Shown one piece after another: positions 52,884 to 61,979 of a stretch of DNA of 64,000 nucleotides (position 1 is its first letter; every line of letters begins with the position of its first letter). The notes beneath the pieces were generated by a model that searched no databases, was not told the DNA's origin, and saw only the letters and a program-made list of their open reading frames with translations. A program made the position numbers and the translations under genes. The stretch spans positions 55,551-119,550 of the forward strand of contig NZ_PYGF01000013.1 of assembly GCF_003014575.1 (NCBI RefSeq), given 5' to 3'. This stretch comes from Cecembia rubra (lineage in GTDB: Bacteria > Bacteroidota > Bacteroidia > Cytophagales > Cyclobacteriaceae).

Positions 52884-53630
52884 ATGGGATTATTAAGCGG
52901 AAAAACGGCTCTGATAACAGGAGCATCTAAAGGAATCGGAAGAGCTATTGCAATCCGATATGCCCAAGAGGGCGCCAATGTAGCATTCACTTACCTTTCC
53001 AGCGTGGAAAAAGGACAAGCTTTAGAAAACGAATTGGCCGCTTTCGGCATCAAAGCCAAAGGCTATAGATCTGATGCCTCCGACTTCAAAGCTGCTGAAG
53101 AATTGGTCAATGCTGTGGTGGCTGAGTTTGGCACTTTGGATATCCTGATCAACAATGCCGGTATTACCCGTGACAACCTTTTGATGAGAATGACTGAAGA
53201 GGCTTGGGATGAAGTAATCGGTATCAACCTTAAATCCTGCTTCAATACCGTCAAAGCTGCCACCCGTACCATGATGAAAGCCAAGGCAGGATCCATCATT
53301 AACATAACTTCGGTAGTTGGCATCAAAGGCAATGCAGGACAGGCGAACTACGCTGCATCCAAATCCGGCATCATAGGCTTCACCAAGTCTGTGGCCCTGG
53401 AATTGGGCTCCAGAAATATCCGTTGCAATGCGGTAGCTCCTGGTTTTATCGAAACTGAAATGACTGCTGTATTGGATGAGAAAACCGTTCAGGGCTGGAG
53501 AGATGCTATCCCGATGAAGCGTGGGGGCCAACCGGAAGAAGTGGCCAATGCCTGCGTATTCTTAGGTTCAGATATGAGTTCTTATATTTCCGGTCAGGTG
53601 CTTCAGGTGGATGGAGCGATGCTCACTTAA
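52884..53630 (+). CDS. fabG: 3-oxoacyl-[ACP] reductase
   Basis: A 248-residue classical SDR. NADPH motif TGASKGIGRA (about 11-20), NNAGITRDNLLMRM (about 88-101), catalytic Ser in NITSVVG, Tyr and Lys in YAASKSG, and the VAPGFIETEM loop are all typical of FabG. It reduces 3-oxoacyl-ACP in fatty-acid synthesis as a tetramer. The frame reaches a TTG at 52857, but the ATG at 52884 directly precedes the conserved LLSGKTALITG. No other fab gene is adjacent. Confidence 0.93.
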   Translation: MGLLSGKTALITGASKGIGRAIAIRYAQEGANVAFTYLSSVEKGQALENELAAFGIKAKGYRSDASDFKAAEELVNAVVAEFGTLDILINNAGITRDNLLMRMTEEAWDEVIGINLKSCFNTVKAATRTMMKAKAGSIINITSVVGIKGNAGQANYAASKSGIIGFTKSVALELGSRNIRCNAVAPGFIETEMTAVLDEKTVQGWRDAIPMKRGGQPEEVANACVFLGSDMSSYISGQVLQVDGAMLT

Positions 53631-53856
53631 GAGGCTAGAGAGGAGAAGCGAGAGGTTAGACAGAAACAAGACATAAGATAAAGTGGAATTTCGGAAGTCG
53701 GATTTCAGGACGGGACAGTGTAGTTGGAACATAGAGGATTTTTGTTAGAGGAAAACAATGGAGTAAAGAGCTAAAAACTTTGAAAATTCAATATTTTCGA
53801 AGCTTTAATAGTTTAAAAGACCTTCGAAGTTTCAAAAACCTCAAATGTATAAGCAT

Positions 53857-53892
53857 CCCCGCTCAATAAAATTGGGCGGGGTTTTATTTTTT
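53857..53892 (+). terminator. Hairpin terminator between fabG and the SPFH gene
   Basis: CCCCGCTCAA/TTGGGCGGGG, 10-bp stem with one wobble and a 5-base loop, followed by a T-rich tail. It is 226 bases after the fabG stop; the rest of the 53631-53960 gap shows no gene. Confidence 0.75.
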
Positions 53893-53960
53893 CAAAAACC
53901 ACAACCTTTTAAATGAAATTTAAGTATATTGCAATGATATCATTTTAATATCATAACAAT

Positions 53961-54809
53961 ATGGAAAAATCAACCAAACCCCTATCCGGCTATTTAATGG
54001 TATTGGCGGCGATAGCCCTGATTCCTGCCATTGTTTTTGCGATGATCAACCAGATTTTCTGGTTAGGTATAATGCTAATAGTGCTATTTATTCTGATACT
54101 GCCTGGATTCTTCACCTTGCAGCCCAATAAAGCAATGGTACTGATCTTATTTGGTGCCTACAAGGGTACAGTAAAAGACAATGGTTTCTTTTGGGTCAAC
54201 CCTTTCATGACCAAACAGAAGATTTCTTTACGTGTCAGAAACTTTGAAAACAAACCGCTTAAGGTGAACGACAAAATCGGTAACCCTGTCATGGTCGGGA
54301 CCATCGTTGTCTGGCAGGTGGAAGACACTTTCAAAGCTACTTTCGACGTGGAAGACTATGAGAATTTCGTCCACCTTCAGACAGATGCAGCCGTAAGAAA
54401 AATGGCGGGCAAATACCCTTACGACGATTTTGAAGCCGAAAATGCGGAGATCACTTTACGTTCTGGCGTGGAAGAAGTCAACCACTCCCTGGAACTAGAG
54501 ATTGCCGAAAGGTTGGAGCATGCAGGGATCAAAGTAATCGAAGCCAGAATATCCCATTTGGCGTACGCCTCGGAGATCGCCTCTGCCATGTTGCAGAGAC
54601 AGCAGGCCACAGCCATTGTAGCCGCCAGAAGAAAGATCGTAGACGGAGCCGTGGGCATGGTAGAAATGGCTTTGGAAGATTTAAAATTGAAAGGAATAAT
54701 AGACTTTGAAGAAGAGAAAAAAGCAGCCATGGTCAGCAACCTAATGGTGGTATTGTGTTCGGACCGCTCTGCCAGTCCGGTTTTGAATGTTGGGACTCTT
54801 AATCAGTAA
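53961..54809 (+). CDS. SPFH (band 7/stomatin-like) domain membrane protein
   Basis: A 282-residue protein: two membrane segments (about 10-30 and 31-50), then an SPFH domain from about 52 (VLILFGAYKGTVKDNGFFWVNPF, NPVMVGTIVVWQVEDTFKATFDV) and a helical end (QRQQATAIVAARRKIVDGAVGMVEMAL). SPFH proteins form membrane microdomains or scaffold proteases and channels. It starts a tight operon with a two-span membrane protein and an Arc-type DNA-binding protein. This trio recurs in Bacteroidota, but its role is not defined. Confidence 0.9.
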   Translation: MEKSTKPLSGYLMVLAAIALIPAIVFAMINQIFWLGIMLIVLFILILPGFFTLQPNKAMVLILFGAYKGTVKDNGFFWVNPFMTKQKISLRVRNFENKPLKVNDKIGNPVMVGTIVVWQVEDTFKATFDVEDYENFVHLQTDAAVRKMAGKYPYDDFEAENAEITLRSGVEEVNHSLELEIAERLEHAGIKVIEARISHLAYASEIASAMLQRQQATAIVAARRKIVDGAVGMVEMALEDLKLKGIIDFEEEKKAAMVSNLMVVLCSDRSASPVLNVGTLNQ

Positions 54810-54814
54810 GAAAA

Positions 54815-55297
54815 ATGGCCAAATACGTTTTCAAAGAAACACAGCGCTTTAATCAGCCTTGGATTTGGGGAATTCTTATTCTGGTCTCCTTGATCACATT
54901 ATATGGCATGATCTCTCAACCTATAGATGGTTGGGAGGCAGTCATCCCCATTATTATCCTTGGCTTGGTGATTCTGCTATTTGCAAGCATGCAATTGAAA
55001 ACAAGAATTGATGAAAGCGGTTTGACTTTTAGTTTTTCCCCTTTTATTGGCCAAAGAAAATACAGCACAGACCAAATCCAGAACCTGGAGCTCATCGAAT
55101 ACAATTCCCTGCTCAAATTTGGCGGTTGGGGTATACGATACAATTTGAATATGTGGGCGTATAATGTGGGAGGCAAACATGGCTTGATCGTAACCCTTAA
55201 GGGTAAAAAATTTCTGATCGGCACCCAAAAACCGGAAGAAATGAAAAAAGCCATTGAGCAGTTTAATGAATTAAAAACAGGAAATCATGCCGGCTAA
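54815..55297 (+). CDS. Two-span membrane protein with PH-like tail
   Basis: A 160-residue protein. Two hydrophobic segments (about 15-33 and 40-58) are followed by a soluble part with strands LTFSFSPFIGQRKYSTDQIQNLELIEY and LNMWAYNVGGKHGLIVTLKGKKFLIGTQKPEEMKKAIEQF, which has the look of a bacterial PH domain. The function is unknown. It begins 5 bases after the SPFH stop and overlaps the following Arc gene by 11 bases, so all three are translated together. Confidence 0.78.
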   Translation: MAKYVFKETQRFNQPWIWGILILVSLITLYGMISQPIDGWEAVIPIIILGLVILLFASMQLKTRIDESGLTFSFSPFIGQRKYSTDQIQNLELIEYNSLLKFGGWGIRYNLNMWAYNVGGKHGLIVTLKGKKFLIGTQKPEEMKKAIEQFNELKTGNHAG

Positions 55298-55457
55298 GAA
55301 AGCATTTGCCCTGAGATTGGACGAGAAGATGATGCAAGCTGTGGAAAAATGGGCAGCAGATGAATTCCGCAGCACCAATGGACAGATCGAATGGATCATC
55401 CATGAAGCCTTGAAGAAGGCGGGGAGGTCACCAAAAGAAAGAAATAATCAATCATAA
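55287..55457 (+). CDS. Arc/ribbon-helix-helix-type small protein
   Basis: A 56-residue protein: MPAKKAFALRLDEKMMQAVE, then WAADEFRSTNGQIEWIIHEAL and a basic tail. The pattern of a strand (AFALRLD), helix, and N-G-Q-I-E-W-I-I helix is that of Arc-type ribbon-helix-helix DNA-binding domains. It overlaps the upstream membrane gene by 11 bases and the convergent gene by 10 bases. With the SPFH gene it makes a three-gene unit. In homologous operons this protein is commonly annotated as an Arc family DNA binder; whether it binds DNA or its partners is unknown. Confidence 0.82.
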   Translation: MPAKKAFALRLDEKMMQAVEKWAADEFRSTNGQIEWIIHEALKKAGRSPKERNNQS

Positions 55458-56683
55458 CTATATTTGATATGCTTGATTAAATACCCATTGTCAAATCCGC
55501 CTGATGCATTTAAAGTCTTTACAGATCTATCCTTTTCCTGCAAAAACTGGCTTGAAGGAAGCCATTTACCAGCAGTCCATTCAAAGTTGATGATATTCTC
55601 AAAAAAAATCTCCCCAGATTTTAATTCATCCGTATAGAATGCTTTGTTTGTATTCCGCTCATTTAAACTATATGCATATTCCATTTTTAAAATAGCAAAA
55701 GTCAATAAATCAATAAAAATCATACCTTTAGGCACATAAAAATCCTTTGCAAAATTACCTGCTATTGAGACAGGAATAGATTTAGATGAATGCACAATCC
55801 TTATTTTATAACATTCTCTTCCATTAATTTGAGATATTCCTTCAAGCTTAAATTTATGAGTTTCTAAAAATGTTGAATTCACAAAACCAAAATGGTCTAA
55901 ATCTTGAGTTTTTAGGTTATGGTTAAATAGAGGATTAAACAATAGATTTCTTTTAACCGGAAAAAATCTCTCCAAATAACAACTTAAGGACGACAAATTA
56001 TCACAATCATCATTCTCAACAGCATCAGACCTATTAATATTTCTCTCTTGCAAAACTTGTATGATTGTAGATGGATTATTTACAAAAAGAGACTCCAACC
56101 TATTGTATGCACCTTTATTCTCCATTGAAAAAACATAATTTGATTTTGATTCTAACAAATCGAATCCTCCATTATCAATCTTAAAAGTTAGTTTTCCTGT
56201 TCTCTGGATAACCGGTTCAAAACCAAAACTAAAACTCGTTTTTTCCTCCATCTTACCGTTTACATTACCATAAAGATGGTTAACTTTAAAGTTAAGAAGC
56301 ATTTTTTCTAAAATATCTGTAACCTTTAAGGGCTTAGCTTTCCTTGTACTTACGGTAACTTGATTCAATTCAATGGGTTCTTCTTTTAACAAAACAACAA
56401 TCGTTTTCTTATCTCTAAGGAGCACCTCTTCCCTGAAGATTTCGTATCCTAATCTTTGGACCACTACAGTGCACCTACCATAAAAATTTTTGATAATAAG
56501 CTCTCCTCTTTCATCAGAAACATAATTTTCCCCACAAACACTTACTGAACTGAATGGAAGGACCTCAGAAGTCAGTTGGTCTTTGATGATTATTTTAAGG
56601 TCACTTTCTGTTTTTAAGAAAAACATGACCAATACAATTGACAAAAGAATTTTAACCACAAAGTAAATTTCTATTTTCCACAT
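55448..56683 (-). CDS. Carboxypeptidase-regulatory-like domain protein
   Basis: A 411-residue exported protein. After a hydrophobic N-terminus (about 8-24) comes a CarboxypepD_reg-like domain (about 30-105: LKIIIKDQLTSEVLPFSSVSV, VQRLGYEIFREEVLL) followed by a long all-beta region with the DUF5686-like look but without its barrel. It lacks a TonB plug. The gene and its upstream spacer are more AT-rich than their neighbours, which may point to acquisition. The function is unknown. It converges with the Arc gene, overlapping by 10 bases. Confidence 0.72.
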   Translation of the reverse strand: MWKIEIYFVVKILLSIVLVMFFLKTESDLKIIIKDQLTSEVLPFSSVSVCGENYVSDERGELIIKNFYGRCTVVVQRLGYEIFREEVLLRDKKTIVVLLKEEPIELNQVTVSTRKAKPLKVTDILEKMLLNFKVNHLYGNVNGKMEEKTSFSFGFEPVIQRTGKLTFKIDNGGFDLLESKSNYVFSMENKGAYNRLESLFVNNPSTIIQVLQERNINRSDAVENDDCDNLSSLSCYLERFFPVKRNLLFNPLFNHNLKTQDLDHFGFVNSTFLETHKFKLEGISQINGRECYKIRIVHSSKSIPVSIAGNFAKDFYVPKGMIFIDLLTFAILKMEYAYSLNERNTNKAFYTDELKSGEIFFENIINFEWTAGKWLPSSQFLQEKDRSVKTLNASGGFDNGYLIKHIKYSYD

Positions 56684-57038
56684 AGTCTATTAGATGTATT
56701 TTTTCCAGTCTAAGGTAAACCAGATGATTTCTATGGGTTTTAAAAGGGTATTTCCAAAAAAGCCTTGAATTATCAACTAAGGCATTACCTCTAAAATCAA
56801 ATACATCCTGTTCATTTCCTGAAACCCTTATTAAAAGCACATTGTATTCTTGACAATTTGAAAAAATAAAATTCTCAGCAATGACAGTACAGTCCTAGCA
56901 ACCATAAACATCATAAATAAATAGAAAATCATATTTACTCAATCCTTTTATACCTAATGCATAAACATAATCATTTTCATAAATTATTTGGTTTTAGTGA
57001 AACATATTCAAAACAAAAAAAGATTAATTTTTGATAAT
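56684..57038 (-). pseudogene. AT-rich remnant upstream of the regulatory-like domain gene
   Basis: Minus-strand reading from about 56990 gives QIIYENDYVYALGIKGL then LFIYDVYGC, an in-frame TAG, and then DCTVIAENFIFSNCQEYNVL and on to a stop near 56650. The uninterrupted sense of the text on both sides of the stop, with paired Cys residues, suggests a broken small gene, perhaps once preceding the next gene. No family was recognised, so this is tentative; an alternative is that translation starts after the TAG at the ATT/ATG codons near 56840. Confidence 0.35.
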
Positions 57039-58511
57039 CTATTGATTATATAACAATACATTTTTCACGAAATCATACAAAGTCAACTGTCTTATTTCAT
57101 AATATGCCATCCAGAAATCCCGTAAAGACTGGATAAAAGCCCTTCTGTTCCTGTCCTTTTCTTCTTGGGCGATGTTCAGATCCGTAATCGAAACATTTCC
57201 GCTTTGGTACCTACGCAATGAAATTTCATATCTTTTATCAGCAACCTCATCAGAGAGTTTGGTTATCTCCAACCTTTCCCGCAACATCGAAAAGTTCTTC
57301 ACTTTGGTAAAAACTTCCTGCTCGAAATTGATGACTTCCTGCTCTACGGTATATTCCACCAGGCGCTTATTGGCCTCAGCCACTCCCATCCGGGCCCTAT
57401 TCCTGCCCCAATCCAAAATGGGCACAAAAAAACCCATATTGACCAATGTCTGTCTATTGGGATCCATATAAATGTCTCGCCACTGTAGGGCAGCATTGTT
57501 CAATCCGTAACTCGCATTGAACATCACATTGAAGCGCTGACCTCTGGCCTGTGCTACACCGGATTCAGCTTCCAGCTTGCGCCTGTCAAAACCCAATGCT
57601 TCAGCCCTATTCTGAAAAGCATAATCAATAGCTTTTTCTACATCTATTTCAAATTCGGGGAGTTCTTTGGGAGGAATTAAAGTCAGTTCTGCAGTCTCAT
57701 TGATCCCTACAAAGGATTTCAACCTTAAAGCATTCGCCTCCAGGTCCAATCTAGCTTGGGCCAAATCCTGTCTTGCCTGCAAGACCTGCAATTCCACCTG
57801 AAGCAATTTATCCTCGTAAGTGGTACCCAAATTGTACCTTCCATTTTCTATTTTCAGGATTTCCTGAGTGTTGTTCAGGTTTTTGGAAGCAATTTCAAAA
57901 TTCACCTGGGCAATCAGAAAATCAAAAAACAACTGGGTCACAGTCTGGGAAATCTGCTCCATTTCCTCGACATACTCCCTCTTGCTTTCTTCATAAAGTA
58001 GAGGTTCTATCTTCTTGTCCCACTTTAGAGGATTGAAAGCAAATATGGGTTGGCTGAACCGCACATTGACAGGCACACCGCTCCACTGTGTCTGAGGAAA
58101 GCCCGCGGGAGCCAAGAAATTATCAAAACGGTTGGTTGATGAATTGATGGAAATATTGCCTCCTGTGGCTCCAATCACCTGCTCCATACCTAGCTCCAAA
58201 TCCATCAGGTTTTGCCTTACTTCCCTGAATCCGATACTCCCATCTGGCTGGACGACATTATTGACCGATTGAGAAAAACCTGGCAATGTCCCGCCCAAGC
58301 GCAACTGTGGATTGTAATTAGACCTGAAAAAACGATAACTCCAATACCTGTTTTCTTTTCTCGTCTCTGCTCTCAATGCAGCAGGAGAACGGGACTTTGC
58401 TCTTTCTACAATCTCATCTAATGTAAACTGGACTTTCTCCTGAGCAAAAGCATTTGGTGCAAGAAAACAGAAGCCCAACAAGTAACCGAAAGCATAAAAG
58501 CATTTTCTCAT
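57039..58511 (-). CDS. TolC family outer-membrane protein (orphan)
   Basis: A 490-residue TolC-type channel: signal peptide ending AFAQ (about 1-23), FTLDEIVERAKSRSPAALRAE, paired helical hairpins (YNLGTTYEDKLLQVELQVLQARQDLAQARLDLEANALRLKSFVGI and RYQSGNVSITDLNIAQEEKDRNRRAFI) and a C-terminal tail. It lies alone, with no adaptor or pump gene nearby, so its partners must be encoded elsewhere. Its product differs from the cus TolC protein in lacking the Met/Ser/Gly insert. Confidence 0.88.
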   Translation of the reverse strand: MRKCFYAFGYLLGFCFLAPNAFAQEKVQFTLDEIVERAKSRSPAALRAETRKENRYWSYRFFRSNYNPQLRLGGTLPGFSQSVNNVVQPDGSIGFREVRQNLMDLELGMEQVIGATGGNISINSSTNRFDNFLAPAGFPQTQWSGVPVNVRFSQPIFAFNPLKWDKKIEPLLYEESKREYVEEMEQISQTVTQLFFDFLIAQVNFEIASKNLNNTQEILKIENGRYNLGTTYEDKLLQVELQVLQARQDLAQARLDLEANALRLKSFVGINETAELTLIPPKELPEFEIDVEKAIDYAFQNRAEALGFDRRKLEAESGVAQARGQRFNVMFNASYGLNNAALQWRDIYMDPNRQTLVNMGFFVPILDWGRNRARMGVAEANKRLVEYTVEQEVINFEQEVFTKVKNFSMLRERLEITKLSDEVADKRYEISLRRYQSGNVSITDLNIAQEEKDRNRRAFIQSLRDFWMAYYEIRQLTLYDFVKNVLLYNQ

Positions 58512-58721
58512 AAACCTTTGAATTTGTAAAAAGCAGAATTACAATATCGTATTTTTTCATATATACCGAAAGAATTAGGCTTAAAAATTTCTCCAAATCT
58601 CAATAAACATGGTGTAAGGCTTTTAAAAACAAAGCATTTTAAGGCCATTTGATTTAGGTTTGTTAAATTGCGGTTCCTTTTCAGGAAAGATTTTCACAAA
58701 CCATTTTAGGATAATCCCTTC

Positions 58722-59483
58722 ATGAAATCCATCATCAGTTTTGTCATTCGGTATATTCCAAGAAAGTACCTCCAACTGGTTTCCCACTTTTTTCTTAGGA
58801 TACTGGCCATTTTTTACCAGGGAAATACGGTTACCTGTAATGTGTGTGGGCATTCATTTAGGAAATTTCTCCCTTATGGACGAAAAGCTAGGGAAAATGC
58901 CCTTTGTCCTAATTGCCTCGCTTTGGAAAGGCATAGGTTGATGTGGCTGTTTTTGCAAAGGGAAACCGAATTTTTCTCTAAACCATTGAGGGTATTGCAC
59001 ATTGCTCCTGAACTTTGCTTTATTGACCGGATGAAGCATTTACCTAATCTGGATTACATCACGGGCGACATAGAATCTCCTTTGGCTACTGTTAAAATGG
59101 ATGTTCACCAGATTCCTTTTGAGGACAACAGCTTTGATGTGGTTTTTTGCAACCATGTACTTGAACATGTGGATGATGACATTCAGGCTTGCAGGGAAAT
59201 CAACCGGGTGCTTAAACCGGGTGGTTGGGGAATCATCCAATCCCCGGTGTACGATTTAGAAAAAACCTTGGAAGACAAAAGCATTATAGATCCTGCCGAG
59301 CGGGAAAGGTTATTTGGCCAAAGAGACCATGTCCGAAAATATGGAAAAGACTATGCGGTAAGATTGAGTCTATCTGGATTGAAGGTTGAAGAAAACAATT
59401 TTGTAAATACCTTGGACAAAGGCTTGAACCAAAAGCATGCCCTTCCTGAAAATGAGGTCATTTTCCTCTGCTCAAAGGGATAA
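58722..59483 (+). CDS. SAM-dependent methyltransferase with N-terminal zinc ribbon
   Basis: A 253-residue protein. An N-terminal hydrophobic stretch (about 8-35) is followed by a four-Cys ribbon: CNVCGHSF and CPNCLALERHR (about 39-72). The class I methyltransferase domain runs from about 88 (VLHIAPE, motif I variant) through VKMDVHQIPFEDNSFDVVFCNHVLEHVDDD (motifs II-III) to INRVLKPGGWGIIQSP. The acceptor is unknown. It is convergent with the two GT2 genes, so a surface-glycan role is possible but only by position. Confidence 0.85.
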   Translation: MKSIISFVIRYIPRKYLQLVSHFFLRILAIFYQGNTVTCNVCGHSFRKFLPYGRKARENALCPNCLALERHRLMWLFLQRETEFFSKPLRVLHIAPELCFIDRMKHLPNLDYITGDIESPLATVKMDVHQIPFEDNSFDVVFCNHVLEHVDDDIQACREINRVLKPGGWGIIQSPVYDLEKTLEDKSIIDPAERERLFGQRDHVRKYGKDYAVRLSLSGLKVEENNFVNTLDKGLNQKHALPENEVIFLCSKG

Positions 59484-59485
59484 TC

Positions 59486-60454
59486 TTAAGTCTTTTTCAG
59501 GAATTTCTTGCGTATAAAAGCTGTAATTAAGCCTAATCCATAGGCACTCAGTTGCCCAAAAGATGTGCATACAGCCAAAGCTCCTACGGCAATGGACTTT
59601 TCTTTGATACTGGAATCCAAAAAGATCAATAGGATCCAAATAACATAAAGATTCAATCCCCATCTGAACAAACTTATCCCCATTATAAAAAACAAAAGCG
59701 TCAAAACCCAACCAATTAGAAATAAGGAGGGCATCCAATGGACCAATTTAATGGCCTCTGGATGAAAGCGGCTTACATGAACCCTGTTTTGGCCAAAAGA
59801 AAAACTTTGGGCGAGAAAACTTTCCCAGGTATTTCTCCTTTTGTGGTACACATAAGCTTCTTCGACCAATTCCAATCTGAAGCCCAGTTTTTTGAGCCGG
59901 ATGGAAAGTTCAATATCTTCTGCCCGATTCGGATCAATAAATCCCTTGGTGGACTTAAATGCTTTATTGGAAAGCCCCATGTTGTATCCTCTTGCCTGAT
60001 ACTTTGAAGGATCTTTCGTCTTTCCTCTAATGCCTCCAGTAGTCAGAAAAGAGGTCATACTATAATTGATCGCTTTTTGAAAGGAGGAGAAATCCTTATC
60101 TGCAGCATCCGGACCCCCATGGGCATCCAATTTTCTTTTCTCTATGGTGGCTTTTAAAACTTCCAGGTATTGGGGTGGAATGATGCAGTCCGAATCAAAA
60201 AGGATAAAATAGTCTCCATTTGCCCTTTCCATTCCAAAATTCCTGGCAAATCCCTGACCAACATTTGAAATGGAATAATAGTGGATTTTCAATTCATGTG
60301 AATAAACTCCTACCGCATCTTCACAGGTAAAAGTGGATCCATCTTCAACGATGATCACTTCAAAATCTTTCAGGGTCTGTTGTACAAGACTCCCTAAAAG
60401 TTCCTTGATCTCTTGAGGTCGGTTATAAACAGGTATGATGATTGAGAAGAGCAT
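59486..60454 (-). CDS. Membrane-linked family 2 glycosyltransferase
   Basis: A 322-residue GT2: FSIIIPVYNRPQEIKELL, VIIVEDGST (about 34-42), NYFILFDSDC-type acceptor/metal motif (YFILFDSDCIIPPQYL, DxD as DSD) and an ED-containing region NRAEDIELSIRLKKLG. The last 90 residues hold about two to three membrane segments. It shares one base with the upstream GT2 gene, so they are coupled. It probably builds a surface glycan; the sugar is unknown. Confidence 0.88.
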   Translation of the reverse strand: MLFSIIIPVYNRPQEIKELLGSLVQQTLKDFEVIIVEDGSTFTCEDAVGVYSHELKIHYYSISNVGQGFARNFGMERANGDYFILFDSDCIIPPQYLEVLKATIEKRKLDAHGGPDAADKDFSSFQKAINYSMTSFLTTGGIRGKTKDPSKYQARGYNMGLSNKAFKSTKGFIDPNRAEDIELSIRLKKLGFRLELVEEAYVYHKRRNTWESFLAQSFSFGQNRVHVSRFHPEAIKLVHWMPSLFLIGWVLTLLFFIMGISLFRWGLNLYVIWILLIFLDSSIKEKSIAVGALAVCTSFGQLSAYGLGLITAFIRKKFLKKT

Positions 60455-61416
60455 CAGTTTTTGAAATTCAGCTCATCTTCTATATTATAATCAGCTTTCT
60501 TAATATTATTGGAAGCCATTATCTCCGCCAAAAAACCAGTCAAAAATAACTGAGCTCCCACAATCAATGCCACCAAAGCCAGGAAGAAAAGGGGTTGGTC
60601 AGTAATATTCCTTACTACGAGACCTTTGGATATTCCTCTGATTTTCTCGAAGATCAACCAAAACGTAATGATAAAACCTGCCAGAAAGGATAAAGTGCCC
60701 AAAGTACCAAAAAAATGCATGGGTTTGCGCTTATAACGGTTGACAAAGGAGACAGATATCAAATCAAGGAAACCATTGATAAAACGTTCCCAACCGAATT
60801 TAGTCACCCCATATTTTCTGGCCCTATGTTCTACCACTTTCTCACCGATTTGGGTAAAGCCATTCCATTTGGCAATCAAGGGGATATAGCGGTGCATTTC
60901 TCCATAAATATGGATGTTTTTAACTACTTTGTTTTTGTAGGCTTTCAACCCACAATTAAAATCATGCAGTTTGATCCCTGAAATTACCCGGGTCACCCAA
61001 TTAAAGAATTTTGAAGGAATGGTTTTGCTGATGGGATCATGCCTTTTCTTCTTCCAGCCAGAAACCACATCATATCCCTCCTCTGTAATCATTCTGTATA
61101 AATCAGGAATTTCATCAGGACTGTCCTGAAGGTCTGCATCCATGGTAATGACTACCTCACCTACTGCTTTGCTGAAGCCCATATCCAATGCTGCCGACTT
61201 ACCATAGTTTCTGGTAAAGCTGACTGCCCTGACTGATGGATTGATTGAAGAAAGCTTTTGGATTACCTGCCATGAATGGTCCCTGCTTCCGTCATTGACA
61301 AAAATAATTTCATAGGATATGCCGTGTTCTTCCATTACACGGCTTATCCAGTTATGCAGTTCAGGCAGGGAATCCTGCTCTTCAAAGACAGGTATAACTA
61401 AGGAAACTTGAATCAT
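60454..61416 (-). CDS. DPM1/ArnC-like family 2 glycosyltransferase
   Basis: A 320-residue polyprenyl-phosphate glycosyltransferase-like protein. VSLVIPVFEEQDSLPEL, IIFVNDGSRDHSW, VITMDADLQDSPDEIP (DxD metal site at about 92-97) and the C-terminal RKYGVTKFGWERFINGFLDL are typical. Two membrane helices (about 230-252 and 268-292) anchor it, as in ArnC and GtrB, which move a sugar to undecaprenyl phosphate. It overlaps the second GT2 gene by a base and lies 6 bases downstream of a DUF4199 gene. Confidence 0.9.
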   Translation of the reverse strand: MIQVSLVIPVFEEQDSLPELHNWISRVMEEHGISYEIIFVNDGSRDHSWQVIQKLSSINPSVRAVSFTRNYGKSAALDMGFSKAVGEVVITMDADLQDSPDEIPDLYRMITEEGYDVVSGWKKKRHDPISKTIPSKFFNWVTRVISGIKLHDFNCGLKAYKNKVVKNIHIYGEMHRYIPLIAKWNGFTQIGEKVVEHRARKYGVTKFGWERFINGFLDLISVSFVNRYKRKPMHFFGTLGTLSFLAGFIITFWLIFEKIRGISKGLVVRNITDQPLFFLALVALIVGAQLFLTGFLAEIMASNNIKKADYNIEDELNFKN

Positions 61417-61422
61417 TTTTCC

Positions 61423-61968
61423 TTAATACTCTAATGATTTGTCTTTCTTTTTAACTATAGCGGCAACAATGAGTGCCAAAATACCATAAATTATAAGTGA
61501 AATTAAATTGGTTTTCATCAAACCAAAAAAAGTATATCCTTCTAAAATACTTTCTTTCATTTCGTCAATCTGATCATCATTGAAAGCATCTGCAGCACCA
61601 AATTTTTCCATGATTGCAAGGGTATTTTCAATAGATTGATCTGCAAGTCTGGAAGGAAGACCTGTATCAATTACCGTGTATAGTAAGATTCCAGTTACAA
61701 AACTAACCAATATCAAAACTAAAAACGCTATTATAGAAAATTTATACGCTTCACCAAATGAAATAAAGCCTCCAATACTTTTCCTATATCTTATACCTAA
61801 CACTACTGAAACCACAACAAACAGGATAAGTAGTCCAAAACCAAAAGATCCTGCCACGAGAAAATTTGGATTAATAAAATAAACCAAGAACATTAGAATG
61901 GCACTACCAATTCCGAGAATTAAGCCGGCATTTAATCCAGCTTTAACTGCACTTTCTTTTTCTTCCAT
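61423..61968 (-). CDS. DUF4199 membrane protein, copy 1
   Basis: A 181-residue protein with four membrane helices (about 12-32, 36-56, 72-95 and 155-175) and the DUF4199 pattern, including FGEAYKFSIIAFLVL and the amphipathic middle region before the last helix (ADAFNDDQIDEMKESILEGY). The function is unknown. It and the next DUF4199 gene, 12 bases upstream, are diverged tandem relatives in an operon with the dihydroorotase-like and GT2 genes. Confidence 0.85.
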   Translation of the reverse strand: MEEKESAVKAGLNAGLILGIGSAILMFLVYFINPNFLVAGSFGFGLLILFVVVSVVLGIRYRKSIGGFISFGEAYKFSIIAFLVLILVSFVTGILLYTVIDTGLPSRLADQSIENTLAIMEKFGAADAFNDDQIDEMKESILEGYTFFGLMKTNLISLIIYGILALIVAAIVKKKDKSLEY

Positions 61969-61979
61969 TGTTTGAATAG

